Assembly (NCBI RefSeq): GCF_027943255.1
Contig: NC_072893.1
Location: 132,555,784-132,619,783 of the forward strand
DNA: 64,000 nucleotides
Source of the DNA: Anastrepha obliqua
Lineage: Eukaryota; Arthropoda; Insecta; Diptera; Tephritidae
Direction of reading: 5' to 3'
Under the pieces are notes generated by a model that had not been told where the DNA came from, searched no databases, and was given only the letters and a program-made list of their open reading frames with translations. A program made the translations under genes and the position numbers. The first letter of the stretch is position 1. The number at the start of each line of letters is the position of its first letter. Below are positions 12,383-24,900 of the stretch, one piece after another.

Positions 12383-12891
12383 GTGAGTGCGAGAGAAAAA
12401 TTTCCAATTATTTCAGTTGTGTCCATTGTAAATATTGCGTGCTAGAGAAAAATTTAACTGCGAAATTTAAAATTTGTTGAAATGCGCGTAGCATTAGAAT
12501 TACTTACATATGTGAAAATATATAGTAGAACGTGCCGTTATTGCTTAGAAGCTATGCAGCACGTGGTTTCAACTCCCTAAAAGTATGCAACATATTTGCG
12601 TAATGTGCGTATTTGATTAAATACGCATGATTTAATTTATGGTGGCCACACAGTGGTAGTAAAAATGTTTATTTTGCGTGAATGCTGGCGATGTAAATTT
12701 GTTTGCAAAGCAGATTTTTTGCGAGAGTGGTATACGCTTGACTTAACATATCTATGAATTTTGCAAGGGGAAGTCACAAGTGAATTTGTACTATAAAATA
12801 GCTTAGGGATTTGCGGTCACGCTGAGAAGTATTCATGAGCGTTGCGAGCTTCTTTCTTGCAGGGGAACTGTTCGGAGGTACAAGGATGAAT
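12383..12891 (+). other. Start of the giant sdt intron
   Basis: AT-rich intron following the donor at 12383; no gene, RNA or recognised repeat seen. Confidence 0.6.
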
Positions 12892-13431
12892 GATTACACA
12901 GGCCTGCGAAATTTAACTTTTTTCAGTTTCTAGAATGGCTGTACTTGTTTCTTGTAGTTTTTTATGCGCTGAAAACGAATCTGACCTTCAAAATGCTCCA
13001 TCACGTCAGGATTTTTGGTAAATGAAGCCTAAAAGGTCAAAAAATGGCCATTTTAGCCATTTTTGATAATTTTTTTTGGGATAGAAAATTTTTTTTTTCA
13101 ATTTTCGACAAAAAGGTCGCATAGTACAACTCTTTAGCTTTAAAACCCATTTTTTTAAATTATTGTACGTTGGGTTATAAAAATGGGTTTTAAAGCTAAA
13201 GAGTTGTACTATGCGACCTTTTCGTCGAAAATTGAAAAAAAAAATTTTCTATCCCAAAAAAAAATATCAAAAATGGCTAAAATGGCCATTTTTTGACCTT
13301 TTAGGCTTCATTTACCAAAAATCCTGACGTGATGGAGCATTTTGAAGGTCAGATTCGTTTTCAGCGCATAAAAAACTACAAGAAACAAGTACAGCCATTC
13401 TAGAAACTCACCCTCGCAGGACTGTGTTATC
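12892..13431. mobile_element. Foldback palindrome, about 250-bp arms
   Basis: The left arm (12892-13155) and right arm (13179-13431) are near-perfect reverse complements around a loop of about 23 bases. The outer ends read GATTACACAGGCCTGCGA and, in complement, GATAACACAGTCCTGCGA. The arm contains TTATGCGCTGAAAACGAATC followed by TGACCTTCAAAATGCTCCATCA, clearly related to the segment at about 389-440 in the foldback at 1-1634. Both also share an ACACAGGCC..AAATTTAAC block. No coding capacity. Likely a non-autonomous derivative of the same transposon group. Confidence 0.8.
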
Positions 13432-14289
13432 AGCGAGAAAAAATAATAAAGTTAAAATGCAAAATAACTGTTTTCTTATACTTAAACTAAAATACAGCAC
13501 ATCCTCATCTGCTTTTGACCCAAATTTCTGCCCCAAGCACAGGATGCAAAATGGCTGAGAAAAGCTATACTAAAACCTCGATAACCACCGGCACTGAGTT
13601 GTGCACCGCAATTCACTTCAGTGCCATTTCCACTGCAATCACTCAACCAACTCAGGAGAACGCAAAGCAAAATATGCAAGTTGCAAATAAGGTAGAGTAG
13701 AAATCAAAAGTGCATAGAAAAAATGCATATGCAAAGCTGCAAAAACCACGCACTGCATGGCAGCAGCTCAGAAAGGGAGAGGGAATATGGAAAATATGAA
13801 TAATGCACATTGAAGAAACAAGCAAATAAAAAAGATCAAAACACAGAATAAATGCAAACAGTCGAGAGTGAAATGTTCGCAGGTGTATTGAAATATGATA
13901 TTGAAAATTCAATGAAGGCAACCACAACCGAAGTAACCAGTTGCTGCAAAACTAACAACAAGCGAAATTTGTAACGACAACAATAATCATAAGAAATACT
14001 ACAATGCAACACGCAACAATAATGTAAGTAAATAAAAAGTGAGCAAAAGCGGAAGAACAAGAGGTGGTGAGTAACTTTTGCAGCCAGTGGTGCATTACGC
14101 TAAGGGAGTGAGGTGAGTTGTAGAAGTAAAGAAGGAACAGTACAAACGAGTGGCGTTGGAAACTGAAAGGTGAGTAGTAAAACTTAGGTAAATACAGCAT
14201 AGCAAGTGCAGCAAGTAAACGAACGCCGGCTATACGAAAGGTGGGCAAACGTGGAGGAGTCGAGCCAAGCTGAATACTGTAGCCCAAAC
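13432..14289 (+). other. Giant intron, no feature seen
   Basis: Purine-rich intron sequence. Several open frames here lie on the minus strand and are composition artefacts. Confidence 0.5.
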
Positions 14290-14841
14290 TATAGGGTTGT
14301 TCAATAGGTGCGCTTCAACTTTTTTCCGCAATATTTTTTATTTTTCGCTTATCATTTGTAAACTTCATTAGTATACATTTCATCATGGAACGCTACACAC
14401 TTGAGCAACGATTGCAAATCGTGCAAATTTTTTATGAAAATAATCGTTCTGTTGCTGCTACTTTAAGGGCATTACGGCCATTTTACGGTCCATTTAACAA
14501 GCCGTCCCGTTTTGGGGTTATGTGAAGTCATTGGTCTACAGTAACAAGCCGGCGACGATTTGTGAGCTCAGAGCCAATATTGAACGCGAAATTGCTGGAA
14601 TTTCGGCCGATTTATGCAAAAGAGTGGTCGAAAATTGGGTTCAACGATTGGACTTCGTAAAACGTGCACGTGGTGGTCATGCAAAAGAAATCGAATTTCA
14701 TACTTAAATGTATATGTTCAAACTCGATAATAAAAACAAAATAGTTAAAAAAGTCAAACCGTTTGTGTTTTATTCAAAAAAGTTCAAAAGTTGAAGCGCT
14801 CTTGAATTGAATTTTAAGCGCTCTTACTGAAAAACCCTATA
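14290..14841 (+). mobile_element. Internally deleted mariner (rosa/maT-like) element
   Basis: The ends are imperfect inverted repeats beginning TAGGGTTGTTCAATAGGTGC on the left and, complemented, TAGGGTTTTTCAGTAAGAGC on the right, flanked by TA. An ATG at 14385 opens the N-terminal helix-turn-helix of a transposase (MERYTLEQRLQIVQIFYENN). About 110 bases later the frame gives the C-terminus only (WGYVKSLVYSNKPATI... RGGHAKEIEFHT, stop at 14705-14707). The catalytic centre between them has been deleted, so the copy cannot encode an active enzyme. A short element of this kind could still be mobilised by a full-length relative. Confidence 0.85.
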
Positions 14842-17800
14842 CTTGTGCAAACAAGAAAGATGGAAATGGGAATAAAATAAAATAAAAAGAAAAAAAATGT
14901 GTGCATTCCTTGAAAATAAATATAAATGAGAAGCGGAAATGTCGGTGTCGCAGTTGGCATGTAACAAAGCTTATTATGCTTTGGTAAATATCCAAAGTGC
15001 ATTGGTAATAGCGAGCAAGCATGGCGAGTTGCGTGTGCTGGCAAACTAGAACTGGAAAGGTTTGGAATGGTGACGGATGAACGGCTGACGTGCAAGCAGA
15101 TGCAAAGAAAGGAAAGGGTCAAAAGGTTAACCATTTCCAATAATCCAATGCAAAGAAGGAGAGGAACAAACTAGAAAAAGAGAAAACTGAAAATGCTTAA
15201 ATTTAAATAAATTTTATATTGAATTATTTTGTAAAGTAGATGAAAAGTATTATAGAATTTGCAGAATGGAGTGGAAAATCTTATGAATATTGATAGTGAG
15301 ATTGTAGAAGAGCTGCAGCACCGAAAGTGTAGGAAAAGGAAAGAAAATGTAGCATGGAAAGGAACTGATTTAGCAGTACAAATATATTAAGTATATTTTA
15401 CCACGCACAAATGCAAGTGGAGTGAAGGAAATTGCTCGGAAAAGTCTGCCAAAGGTAAAACTAGAAATGACAAAATTTTGAAAAATATAAAAATAGTAAA
15501 AAAAAGAAATTATAATGGAAAATAATAAAATTAAAACAATCGAAAACAAGGCAAGGAACTTCAATCCCAGCGCGTTTCTCTAACAAAACTCGTTTAGGGA
15601 ATTTGAAAACCAAAAACCAACCGGAAACAATTAGATTCAATAACTTTTTGTGTGATGACATTTTTTCAGTCATGCACGGGAGCTTTTTGTCTTTAAACGT
15701 TGTTTGAAATGGCACTTCTATCGATGTGGATGAAAACTTTTGAGTTGAAATGAGTTTTTCTTTTCGGTGACACTTGAAGCTGCACTGATTTTAGCTCAAA
15801 GTTGGATATTTCAAGCAGCACAGCAGTTTGGAACTTTAATCTGCTTGGTTATATTTGCCCTCAGTTAGCGCTGAAATTTACCTGAAGTGTGCTGTTCCTC
15901 GATGGTAAAAATTTTGCTAAAAAAACACGACCATTTTCACTTCGTAACATCGCCACACTTGTGCTGGCATAAGTGAGCAAGCAAAATATGAGCCGCCGAA
16001 GTACTTGCGTGGTAGTTATGCACTCATAAAATCATACTAACCCTTCAAATCTAAAGCTTGTCATCAAATCTGAGTACCAATTAACGCAGGATAATGAAGC
16101 GGTACGAGTTGTTATCGGCAGGCGAAGACAGCTGGAAGCCTTGTGCCATTAGCCAGCTTATTTACGACATTTGCACACACTTTTGCCTATCTACTCAATG
16201 TGTTAACTCGCGCCTACCAAAGCACATTGATTATCAACACCTACGCCATGCATTCGTCCACACGCCATGTCGAAGCTTCTAATTAAGTTCATCGCCCACA
16301 AGTGTCCTCACAGCTTTTAAGTAGCTAAATACCCAAGCACGCAATCACCTGTGCAGCTGCTGTGACAACTTCTCGCATAAAACTGACCTACGCCTACCTT
16401 CCACACTCCCGCCTCGACGAATTCAAAAGCTAACTGTTGTTTCTATCGTAGTTCTTAACATATTTCTCAAGTCATGAATTTGTGGCATGGGAAACTTGCC
16501 AGCTCGCTTTGCCAATTTATGCCTTTTAATAACAACAAATTGAGTCGAGAACTTTTCATATAAAAATAAACAAAGTTTTATGCGAATTACATAAATACAT
16601 AACTATGTAAGTATTTGTATTGTGCGAGCTGAAGCGTTGACGGTTATGACGCGGGGATCCTTTGTGCGACTGGCAATATGGCAGCAGCATTAAATGTTAC
16701 GAAAATGGTTGACAACTTCCGGCAACCGCCAAAGGCACTACCATTCAGTATGAAAATAGACGACAGCTAATAATAGCACTGCGGGGAGCTTGAAGTGGAA
16801 AGGAAAGTGTAAGTGTGGACGAGAAGAAAGTGCAAAAAGTGTCCCCAGTGAGGAGGGGTATGGAACGTGAAGTGACGGAATATTTTTCAAACCTCACCGA
16901 AGTGCCAAAGTGTCATTGGCGGAAATGTGAAAATGGGCTACTTACAAACAAAGTGTGTAAATGTTTACTTTATCACTCAAACAATAGTGCAACACTGCGA
17001 TTTGTTGCGAGTTCGTGCATAGTGAGTAGGGAGTAGGGCCTAGCAAGAAGCTTCTTTATATAAGTGGCTACCGAATTCGCTCTGCACTTTCGGCCACGAT
17101 AAATTTTGTGCGCCAACTTTTATGAAAAGCAAGAATAACTGCTGTAAGAAGGCTGTGGCCACGCCCACTTATAAGTATGCGTACCACAGCCTGCCGAGTC
17201 TTTTGTGTGAAGTTGTGGTTAATGCACAGTAAATAGCCATTTGTTGCCTTACTTTAGTGAGCCTTTTGTGCGCATAAATGCGTCCCTCGAATACGAGGGC
17301 GAGCTTTAAAGTAGTATGCTTTCTACAGAAAATACAATTTTGAACGAAAGAAACTTTTTATATTTCACTTTACCTGTTTTGAGCTCAATAGATGTGGCGC
17401 TACTCTCTACTGATTTCTTCGCACTTTCTGCATTTAAGTGATTTTTAAGATTTTCGGATGAGAATCAAGCTTTTGGATGCCTGCTTTATTTGACTCAAAT
17501 GTCTGTCAATCAAGGAAATTTTTTTTTAATTTGTAGGAAGTTAATACCTACAGGGAATCGATTCTGCATCAATTTTGTTTTGACGAATGATACAACTTTT
17601 TTTCTTGTTATAGGCGACCATTTTTGCTTTATATTAACTTCAAGTCGGTCTTGTTATAGAATTTTTTGTTCTCCTTACCGAGGTCATCACTTTGCAAAAC
17701 TGCCACTTAAAGATTGTCCAATGCTTTGTTGGCCAACATACTCATTTTTACCTGCTTCAATCACGAAAGCTCACGAGAGGGCCGCAGCTTCAACTGTTCT

Positions 17801-18936
17801 TTAGTTTCTCTGCGTTCTATGTGTAGGCTGAGAGACCTATTTTAAGCTTCCAAGCCATAAAAATCGAATTTCTTGTTTATAGTTTTCCGCTTTGTACAGG
17901 TCAGGGTTTTTGATTCACAATGTTCCATGAAAATACTATGACTTAGATTGCTCCTTAATCTTTCTGTGCCAAAAATTGTGTCCACAGCTACTAACCAGCT
18001 CATTTCCAAATATGTGAGCACTAATTTTTCTACAACCTCGGCAATCTTAAGCGCCTTCACTCTTCCAAGACTGTTTGATTTCTAAACTACCCTCGTATGC
18101 AAATCACACAACGCGAGGCCACGCTTCCACTTTCGTTACATTTGCCAATATTTATGCCCCACTATTTTTTATTTAACAGCTCGCTGTTTTTGTCTCCTTT
18201 ATTTTGGCTACACCATTTTCGGTTGACCCATTCTTTTGTGCGTCTTCACTCTACCACCGCCATTGTAGTTTTTTATATTTTCACGATGGCGCCCGTTTTG
18301 CTATGTCACACCATTCGCTTAGCAGTCCATCGTTCGTTGTCAGTCACCTCAACTCACATTTATGTGGCACGCAATGTGTGTCAAGAAAATGCTGTTGCTG
18401 TATCCACTGCTGGCACTTCCCTGTCGTTGCGCGCACTCTAATATACTTGTAAAGTATGTAGCTTGCTTTTGAGTGCAGTTTTCTTTTATTTTTTCACTCA
18501 CACATTCTTTTTCTTGCCGCCATGTTAATGAGCATTTTTTCGTATTCATTTGGTCGCATGCTATGCGTGTCAAAGCGGTTAATCGCAGCTTAACGTGGTC
18601 ATCAATATCGGTAAAAAATTGGATCGACATTGCAGACGATTTTTTCGGTTGGAAACTTAAGCATACAAGTGCATAAAAATTTTAATTGTGGGGTATTTAC
18701 GTATGTGCACACATTAGGGTGGGTAAACATTTTTTAAAAATGAAAAACAGATTTTTTAGGTGTATGAATTCTCCTGTGAGGTAATTAAAAATATAAAAAA
18801 AGTCCATGTGGTCAGAGTATTTTCAGCCTTACTATCTCTAATTTTAGTTATTATGAGAGTCAGAGTGTGAAATCTCACGTTTGTTTTAAAGAATTAGTTT
18901 ATTATTTTACTTATTAAATATTTTAAAAAACATTTG
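14842..18936 (+). other. Giant intron, no feature seen
   Basis: AT-rich intron without a supported gene. The frames are short and of biased composition. TTAGGGTGGGTAAAC at about 18714 resembles an end of a small transposon, but no partner was found. Confidence 0.5.
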
Positions 18937-19458
18937 TACTATAGGGTTTTCCAATAAGCGGTGCTATTTTTTAATATAAATGATCGGATTTTTATTTTAT
19001 TATAAAGAGGAAGGTATGCCGTTAATAGTGGAAAATAACATCAGGAAAATGACCACCACGACCACGCTTACAGGACAATATTCTTTTCATGAAATTTTCC
19101 ATAACAGAATTGCAAAGTGGCTGCCCTATGTCCTCGATAGCCTAACGAATTCCATCATTGAGGTTTTGAATCGACCCTGGGCTGTTGGCGTAGACCTTCT
19201 CTTTCACGTGGCCCCAAAGAAAAAAGTTACAAGGTGTTAAATCACAAGATCTCGGTGGCAAATTATGATGACCTCTTCGAGAGATAACACCCGTAAAATA
19301 TCAATGGTTTCGTTGCCTGTGTGGCACGTAGCGCCGTCTTGTTGAAAAACGTTGTCCAGATCAATACCATCCAATTCCGGCCATAGAAAATCGTTAATCA
19401 TCTCTCGATAGCGCAATCTATTCACCAATAATACCTGTTATTGGGAAACCCTTTAGTA
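18937..19458 (-). mobile_element. Mariner-family transposon, truncated, minus strand
   Basis: The ends are inverted repeats: TACTATAGGGTTTTCCAATAA on the left and, complemented, TACTAAAGGGTTTCCCAATAA on the right. Read on the minus strand, 19428-19240 encodes FLWPELDGIDLDNVFQQDGA followed by TCHTGN, the second catalytic-aspartate block. A frameshift follows, then CDLTPCNFFLWGHVKEKVYA and a RGRGGHFPDVIFH C-terminus. The N-terminal half is missing. A dead copy with broken frames. Confidence 0.8.
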
Positions 19459-20790
19459 TTTAACTCAAAAACCTATGATAGCCTAATTTAAAGAAATATA
19501 AAATAAAAAAATATAAAAACTAAGAAAAAATAAATACAAAGTCCTTATACATACATAAAAACCAAAAATCTTTCACTCGTTTCACAACCTAGTTTCACCG
19601 CGGTAAAATTTTCCAAAGAATAATGTTCGATATATTAAAAATATGTATAAAAAAATGTAAAAATACTTGAAAATGGAAAAGAAACAATTCTAATAATATT
19701 ATTAAGCTAAATTATAGCCTATTACTACCGAGCCTTAACTGCAGCTTCTGTTTCACTAAAGCTAATCATTGCTCAAACTCTAAAACCCCACCTCAGTACG
19801 AAGTTAACTCAACTTTAGTGGCCTAACAGAAAATGTAATGTTAACAGTGATAGCCAAAACACAAATCTAAACACTTTTTGCTGGACACTTTTAGACGCAG
19901 CCAGATCTGGAAACATATAAACAAAAGAGGAATAATTTACCCAGACTTATATGGTCGAGTTTTCGCACAGAAAAGTACTTTTTTACCATTAGTTCACTGC
20001 AATATTTCCCAAGTGTTCTCGTTGTTGATCTTTATTCTGTCCAAGTTTTTTTTATGCATTTATTATATTTGTTTAGTAAGAAAAACGTGACCCCCCCTAA
20101 TGCGCATATTTACATACCTTAATATGCAGAAAAACTACTGCTGTGCTGATTAACCTGCCCTGACGTACATTTTTGCCAGCCAGCTTTTCGATCAGCATTT
20201 TGGCCACCTTTTGCTTTAGAGTCTAAAGACTTTTGCCTCAGCCAGCTTTAGCGCGCAGTTTGTAGGTCCAGTTTTTGTTTTTCATTTAATTTTTGTTTAC
20301 TATGATTTCGTGAAATATTAATTAGCTGCATTTACTACATAACCAGTTCAACATTTTTTAAACAAAAATAAAAAATATTATATATTAGTAAAAAGTAAAT
20401 AACACTTAGTAAGCTGCTAAAAATAGAGCCTAAAAGAAAGCCGCATGTCACTAATTTTTATATATTTAGTATTTACATATATACAATATTTTTCCATTCG
20501 AACAAAAATGCAGCAGAACAGGTTCGACAAACAATGGGAGGGGCGAGGCAAATTGTGTTAGGCAAGAAATGCTAATAAAATAGTTCAAACAAAAGCATTT
20601 TAATCGAAGCCGCTTTGCATACCCAATTCACACAAGTATTCATATGTATGTATGCCTGTGTAAGTATGCATGCATTTATGTATGTATTACAAATACACAG
20701 TGGTCCATAGAGCAAATGGCCCAACAAACGCTTAAAAGCATAAAAAGCAATTAAGTGATTTCTGAACTTGCACTCCAGCATTTGCCTCTG
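19459..20790 (+). other. Giant intron, no feature seen
   Basis: AT-rich intron with no recognised gene or repeat. Confidence 0.5.
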
Positions 20791-20895
20791 TGAGTTGTTG
20801 TTGTTGCTGCAACAGCATAAATGTTTGAAAAATGCTGTTAAAGTGACAGTCCGTGGTCGGATGCAAATCCGGGTCGATCCGGTAAGGTCTACCTT
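20791..20895 (+). repeat. Dispersed GTTGTTGTTG repeat, copy 1
   Basis: It starts with GTTGTTGTTGTTGCTGCAAC, continues with GTGACAGTCCGTGGTCGG, then AAATCCGGGTCGATCCGGTAA. A reverse-oriented copy lies at 35051-35157 and a short copy at 59200-59255. I recognise the type as a common dispersed repeat of higher flies but cannot name the family. Confidence 0.6.
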
Positions 20896-22399
20896 TTTTA
20901 TCCTGAGAGCGGTCTAAGTGAACTCAAACATTGCTTTTGACATCGAGCTCCCAATGATACGTTAGATCTATCGAGTTAATTAAATTTTATGCACCAAAGT
21001 CTCTTCTTACATATAAGGCCTAATAAAAAGTCGCTGCTTCGGAGGTGGTATGCAATAACCACTAATTAGGGAACCTAGTTCTATGAAAAACTCCTAAATT
21101 ACTCCAGAAATTCAGCGAAGAAGCCTTTAACTCCTTCCTTCCGCATTTTCTTCTTTTCTTCCTTATAGTTTAGCCCTAGTCCTTTAGTTATTTAGTCTTA
21201 CTCTATAATCTACTTCTACTCTTTTCCACCTATCTTCCTGAAACTTAATACACCATTTTACAACCTTTTCCGCCGAATAGAAATAAGTACACCCAGTAAC
21301 TTTCCAAAAAAAAGAAGAAAATAAATAAACAAACAGTTAAACAGGTGTGCAATGTCTGCTTATACCGCACCAACTCACCCTTCAGTCAATTTTCAGCCAC
21401 CGCTGTCGGTATTGTTTCCGCTGAAGGGGTATTGACCACGCTTTGGGATGTAGCACAACCAAATATGTCGAAATGAATTTAACCGCAAAGCTACTGCAGT
21501 GAGCTGCTGATGAGTGCTGGCAGGCAGGGCGAATGCAGGCCGCGTCAAGTATTTGAGGTTGAACGCTGCACTGTGGCAATCGAGCACAATATTACTAACA
21601 ATTAACACACCATCAATACGACGTCAATGCTGGCTTATTCATACTTAGTTAGTGTGTGGATGTGTGCGTGTGTGACTACATAGTTGAATGCGTGTAAGGC
21701 CATTTAGGCTGTTAATTAAGCGTGCGCTGCGTACAATAGAGCGGTAATTGCATACACATATATAAACACATATATCAGTATATTAAATACCTGTGTAAAT
21801 TCTATATATGGGCTTGTGTTAGTGCTAATGCAAATACCCACCCAACACCTCATCGGCACACTCACATGCAAATGCAACTCTGCTGCGCGCGTGAAGTATT
21901 GCAAAGTTCAATTTACTCTCATGCACTTATCTGCCGTCTGATGGAGTATGAGTGTAGAGGGGAGTGAGTGAGTGAGTGAGCGAGTGAGCTAGTAGTATTC
22001 GCATTGTGCAGAACATTTGCAGGAGCAAATGCCAGTCTACAATTCGTTACAGTTTCTAGGCGCATTCATGTCACGGCAAAGTAGAAAACAAAGAATGAAT
22101 TCGCCTTGTTTCATTCTGTGCTGACAGCCACATAGACACGATGAAAGAAAAAAATACAAATCAGCTGATCTACCGATAGCAGCTTTAATAGATTCGCCTT
22201 GGTTTCTACGGTAGCCTGGACTCGCGGATGGTCAATTTGCGGCGAATTGTTTTAAAGGTTAAGTGGAAATTTTTGAAAGCGAAAAAGTATCAGCATTTAG
22301 TTGAGTATTTCAGCACACATTAGAGCTGTTATATGTGGCTGCCATGTTTTTCACATCTAAAGAGTAGTCAATAAGAGTAGAGGGCTCAACAGCTTTTCA
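20896..22399 (+). other. Giant intron with short tandem repeat
   Basis: Contains a GAGT tetranucleotide run at about 21958-21990. Nothing else is supported. Confidence 0.5.
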
Positions 22400-22690
22400 A
22401 ATCCAAGTGTGCAACCCAATTTCTACATCTACCTATCTTTAAAGACACTGCTAAAACTCGGTCTGATTGGTGACAGAACCAGAATGATTGCACAAGTGTT
22501 ATCGTAGCTGCAGATGTGAGGAAAAAGAAGAAGAAAATCCACAATATTTGTTCCACTGTCCGGCTCTGAGGAATAAATAAAAGTTCTTGCGGAGTCAACA
22601 CTGATAGAAATAGGATCCTTTAACGAAGTGGTTTGATCTGAAGTGAGCTCTGTAAGATCGTAAGGGAACATTGAATGACCTATGAGTAGG
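22400..22690 (+). mobile_element. LINE ORF2 C-terminal remnant
   Basis: In one + frame the segment near 22510-22575 reads RCEEKEEENPQYLFHCPALR, the cysteine/histidine motif that ends the reverse transcriptase-containing ORF2 of several insect LINE clades (CxxC-x-acidic-HxxxxC type). Downstream frames also fit weakly. It is short, frameshifted and without a poly-A tail that I can define. Confidence 0.5.
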
Positions 22691-23599
22691 GGAGAGCCAC
22701 ACTCTCCAGCTTAACCTCAGCAGTATCCGGCCACTGACTAAAGTCAAGAGCAGATGATGAATCAACCCATCGCAGTTTTGCACAAATTCTGTAAATTTTA
22801 TTTCCCAACAATTGCATTTATCCAACATAAGAGCGTTAGAAAGTTTATTGAGAACAGTAAATGTCACTCAAATTCGTTTCGACATTTTAAATGACAAGTG
22901 AGACCCTGTCAAAGCCGGTCGCCACCAACTTCACCGCCATCGTCGCTCGTGGCTCAAGGAACAAATTCACTCAACTGCGCGTCATAAGAGAGCACCACAC
23001 GCTCTTGCACCGTGCTCGCACTCTTTCAGCACACTCTTTGCGGCTTGTTGAAGCGTGTTTTAGCTGTTGTTATTTCGTTTGCGACAGACAGGTTAATGCA
23101 ATTTAAATGTGCCGCGCGTCACTGGATGGACCGACTGGAAAAATTGAAAACACAAATAACTAAATGAAGTACAAGTATATAGCTGAGCATATACATATGT
23201 TCAAATGCATGCATGTATGTATGTATGTATGCCTTTATTTTTATGCTGGTAGCATTTTATTGTTGTGGCGCGCACGTAATACTAGTTGGCTGCCTGATTG
23301 GCACCAGTAAGCCACCGCAGCCGCAAGCGCGCAAAAAAAAATGTTAGTAGTAATTTTCTGTGTAGTGAAAAACTCCAATCATTGACAATTTTTGTTACGA
23401 CGTGGCTGTGAAATACGAGTAGAATATTTGTGATCCTTTGCTAACCTTTTGCACTGGCCGTATGCGCCTATTTTTACCAGCACATTTGCTATTTTCCAGC
23501 AAGCGCAACCAGCGCGACCCGACGCGGCGTGGCAATAGAAAAACGCTGAAAATATAAATGGGAAAAGTGGAAAAAGTGGAAAAAGTGGCAAGAATGTTT
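22691..23599 (+). other. Giant intron, no feature seen
   Basis: Intron sequence with an ATGT microsatellite at about 23213-23231. No gene seen. Confidence 0.5.
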
Positions 23600-24900
23600 T
23601 ATTTTAAGCCACGGACTGGCAAGCCGGGCACCAGTGAATGGAAGCGAGCAATCGGCACCGAGTATAGCGGCAGGTGGGGTGGCTTGCGGTTGTCATGATG
23701 CGCGAGACAACGAGACAAATCAAGTAGTGGCTGTCGCCGTTGGCCGCAACTTGGCTCGTTTGGCTAAAGCTGTATGTGTGTTTGCGTGTAGTGCTGCTTT
23801 TTGTTTGGGCCAGTTGGTTGGGTTAGATGGCTGGCTGAGTGTTTGGGTTGGCTGTGAATGTTGTTGCTGGCCAAAACTCAAAACATTTAACTGGTTTCTG
23901 TCAGTCACTGTTGTGGCCTTTTGCTGAGCGATGGCAGAACGCGCAGAATGTACGGCATACACGGCAGCAGCGCGTAGCAGTTAAAAATGACAATGGAAAT
24001 AGTGTAGCAGTTCGTCGCGAAAGCGGTTTAAGTACGCGCCGAAAAAGTGAATATTATTAAAATAATTCAATTCGAACAAACAACAAGAAACAACGAAAAC
24101 CCCAATGCGGAAGCGTGTCTTTTTCCGCCGATTTATATATTTATTGTGCTTTTGCTTCATTGTGTGTAATTCCAGCAGCAGCGCGTTAACTGTTTGCGTT
24201 TGTACACTTCTACAATCACAACAACAACAACTGTGTCTTATTTAAATGCAGTTTTAAAAAAGCGCACAACGCTCGCGCCTGCATATTCGAGCGGTGGCGC
24301 GTTTGGTGTCGTCTTTGTTTGTTTTGTCTGCAGTGCTCCCACACAAATGCAAATACAAAAACAAACACACGCGCGCGCACACACACACAAATACAACTGC
24401 GAAGGCAAACAAAAAGCTTAAAACGAGTTGGCCGAAAGCTACGGCTTGGTGTTGGTGTTATTGGCAACGCACAAATCAGTTGTCATTTGTTTTGGCCAGA
24501 AGCGGCCGCGGTCTAGTCGCGCTACGCTTGTGATTTGTGTGCAAGTGCTAAAATACTCGCAGTGCGAACCCCCACCAAAAATGTTTTATAGACCGTCGCT
24601 GTAGCTCCGCGCACGCGGCTAGCAGAAGACAGTTAGGCAAAAGGTTAAAACAACAAAAAAACAAAATAAAAGTAAAATTTGTGACAAAGTGTACGTGCCC
24701 GTCTCGCAGCGCGTGGTTTATGGTGCACCGTACGCTCGAATTGCACGCCCGCGCAGCTGCATGCGAACGCATAAATAGCTAGTAAATTTAATTAGCGCGA
24801 AAATCGGTTAAAATCGTGTTATTCTAAACACACAAACCAACAACAACAACAAAATATACGTGTGAAAAAATTATTGCGCAAAACTTAATCGACTTACGTA
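23600..24900 (+). promoter_or_regulatory. GC-rich block, possible internal promoter/5' UTR for the short sdt isoform
   Basis: This is the most GC- and CpG-rich non-coding part of the intron (notably 23630-24060 and 24490-24780). It contains ATCAGTTGTCA (about 24474), which matches the insect initiator TCAGTT, and CATAAATAG (about 24770), which resembles a TATA box. It is followed by CAACAACAACAACAAAAT-like sequence typical of fly 5' untranslated leaders. The alternative coding exon at 32478 starts with a splice acceptor and so needs an upstream leader exon, which could lie here. No clear donor was found, so this is a guess from composition and motifs. Confidence 0.3.

Noticed and set aside
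18714..18935. Possible MITE starting TTAGGGTGGGTAAAC
   Set aside because: No matching inverted end or target duplication found nearby.
23634..23927. 97-codon + frame rich in Cys, Val and Trp
   Set aside because: No homology recognised, GC-rich local composition explains the openness, and no splice sites or leader support it.
24105..24248. Short ATG frame MRKRVFFRRFIYLLCFCF with signal-peptide look
   Set aside because: Only about 47 codons, followed by CAA repeats and a stop, with no credible donor; kept only as part of the promoter-like block.
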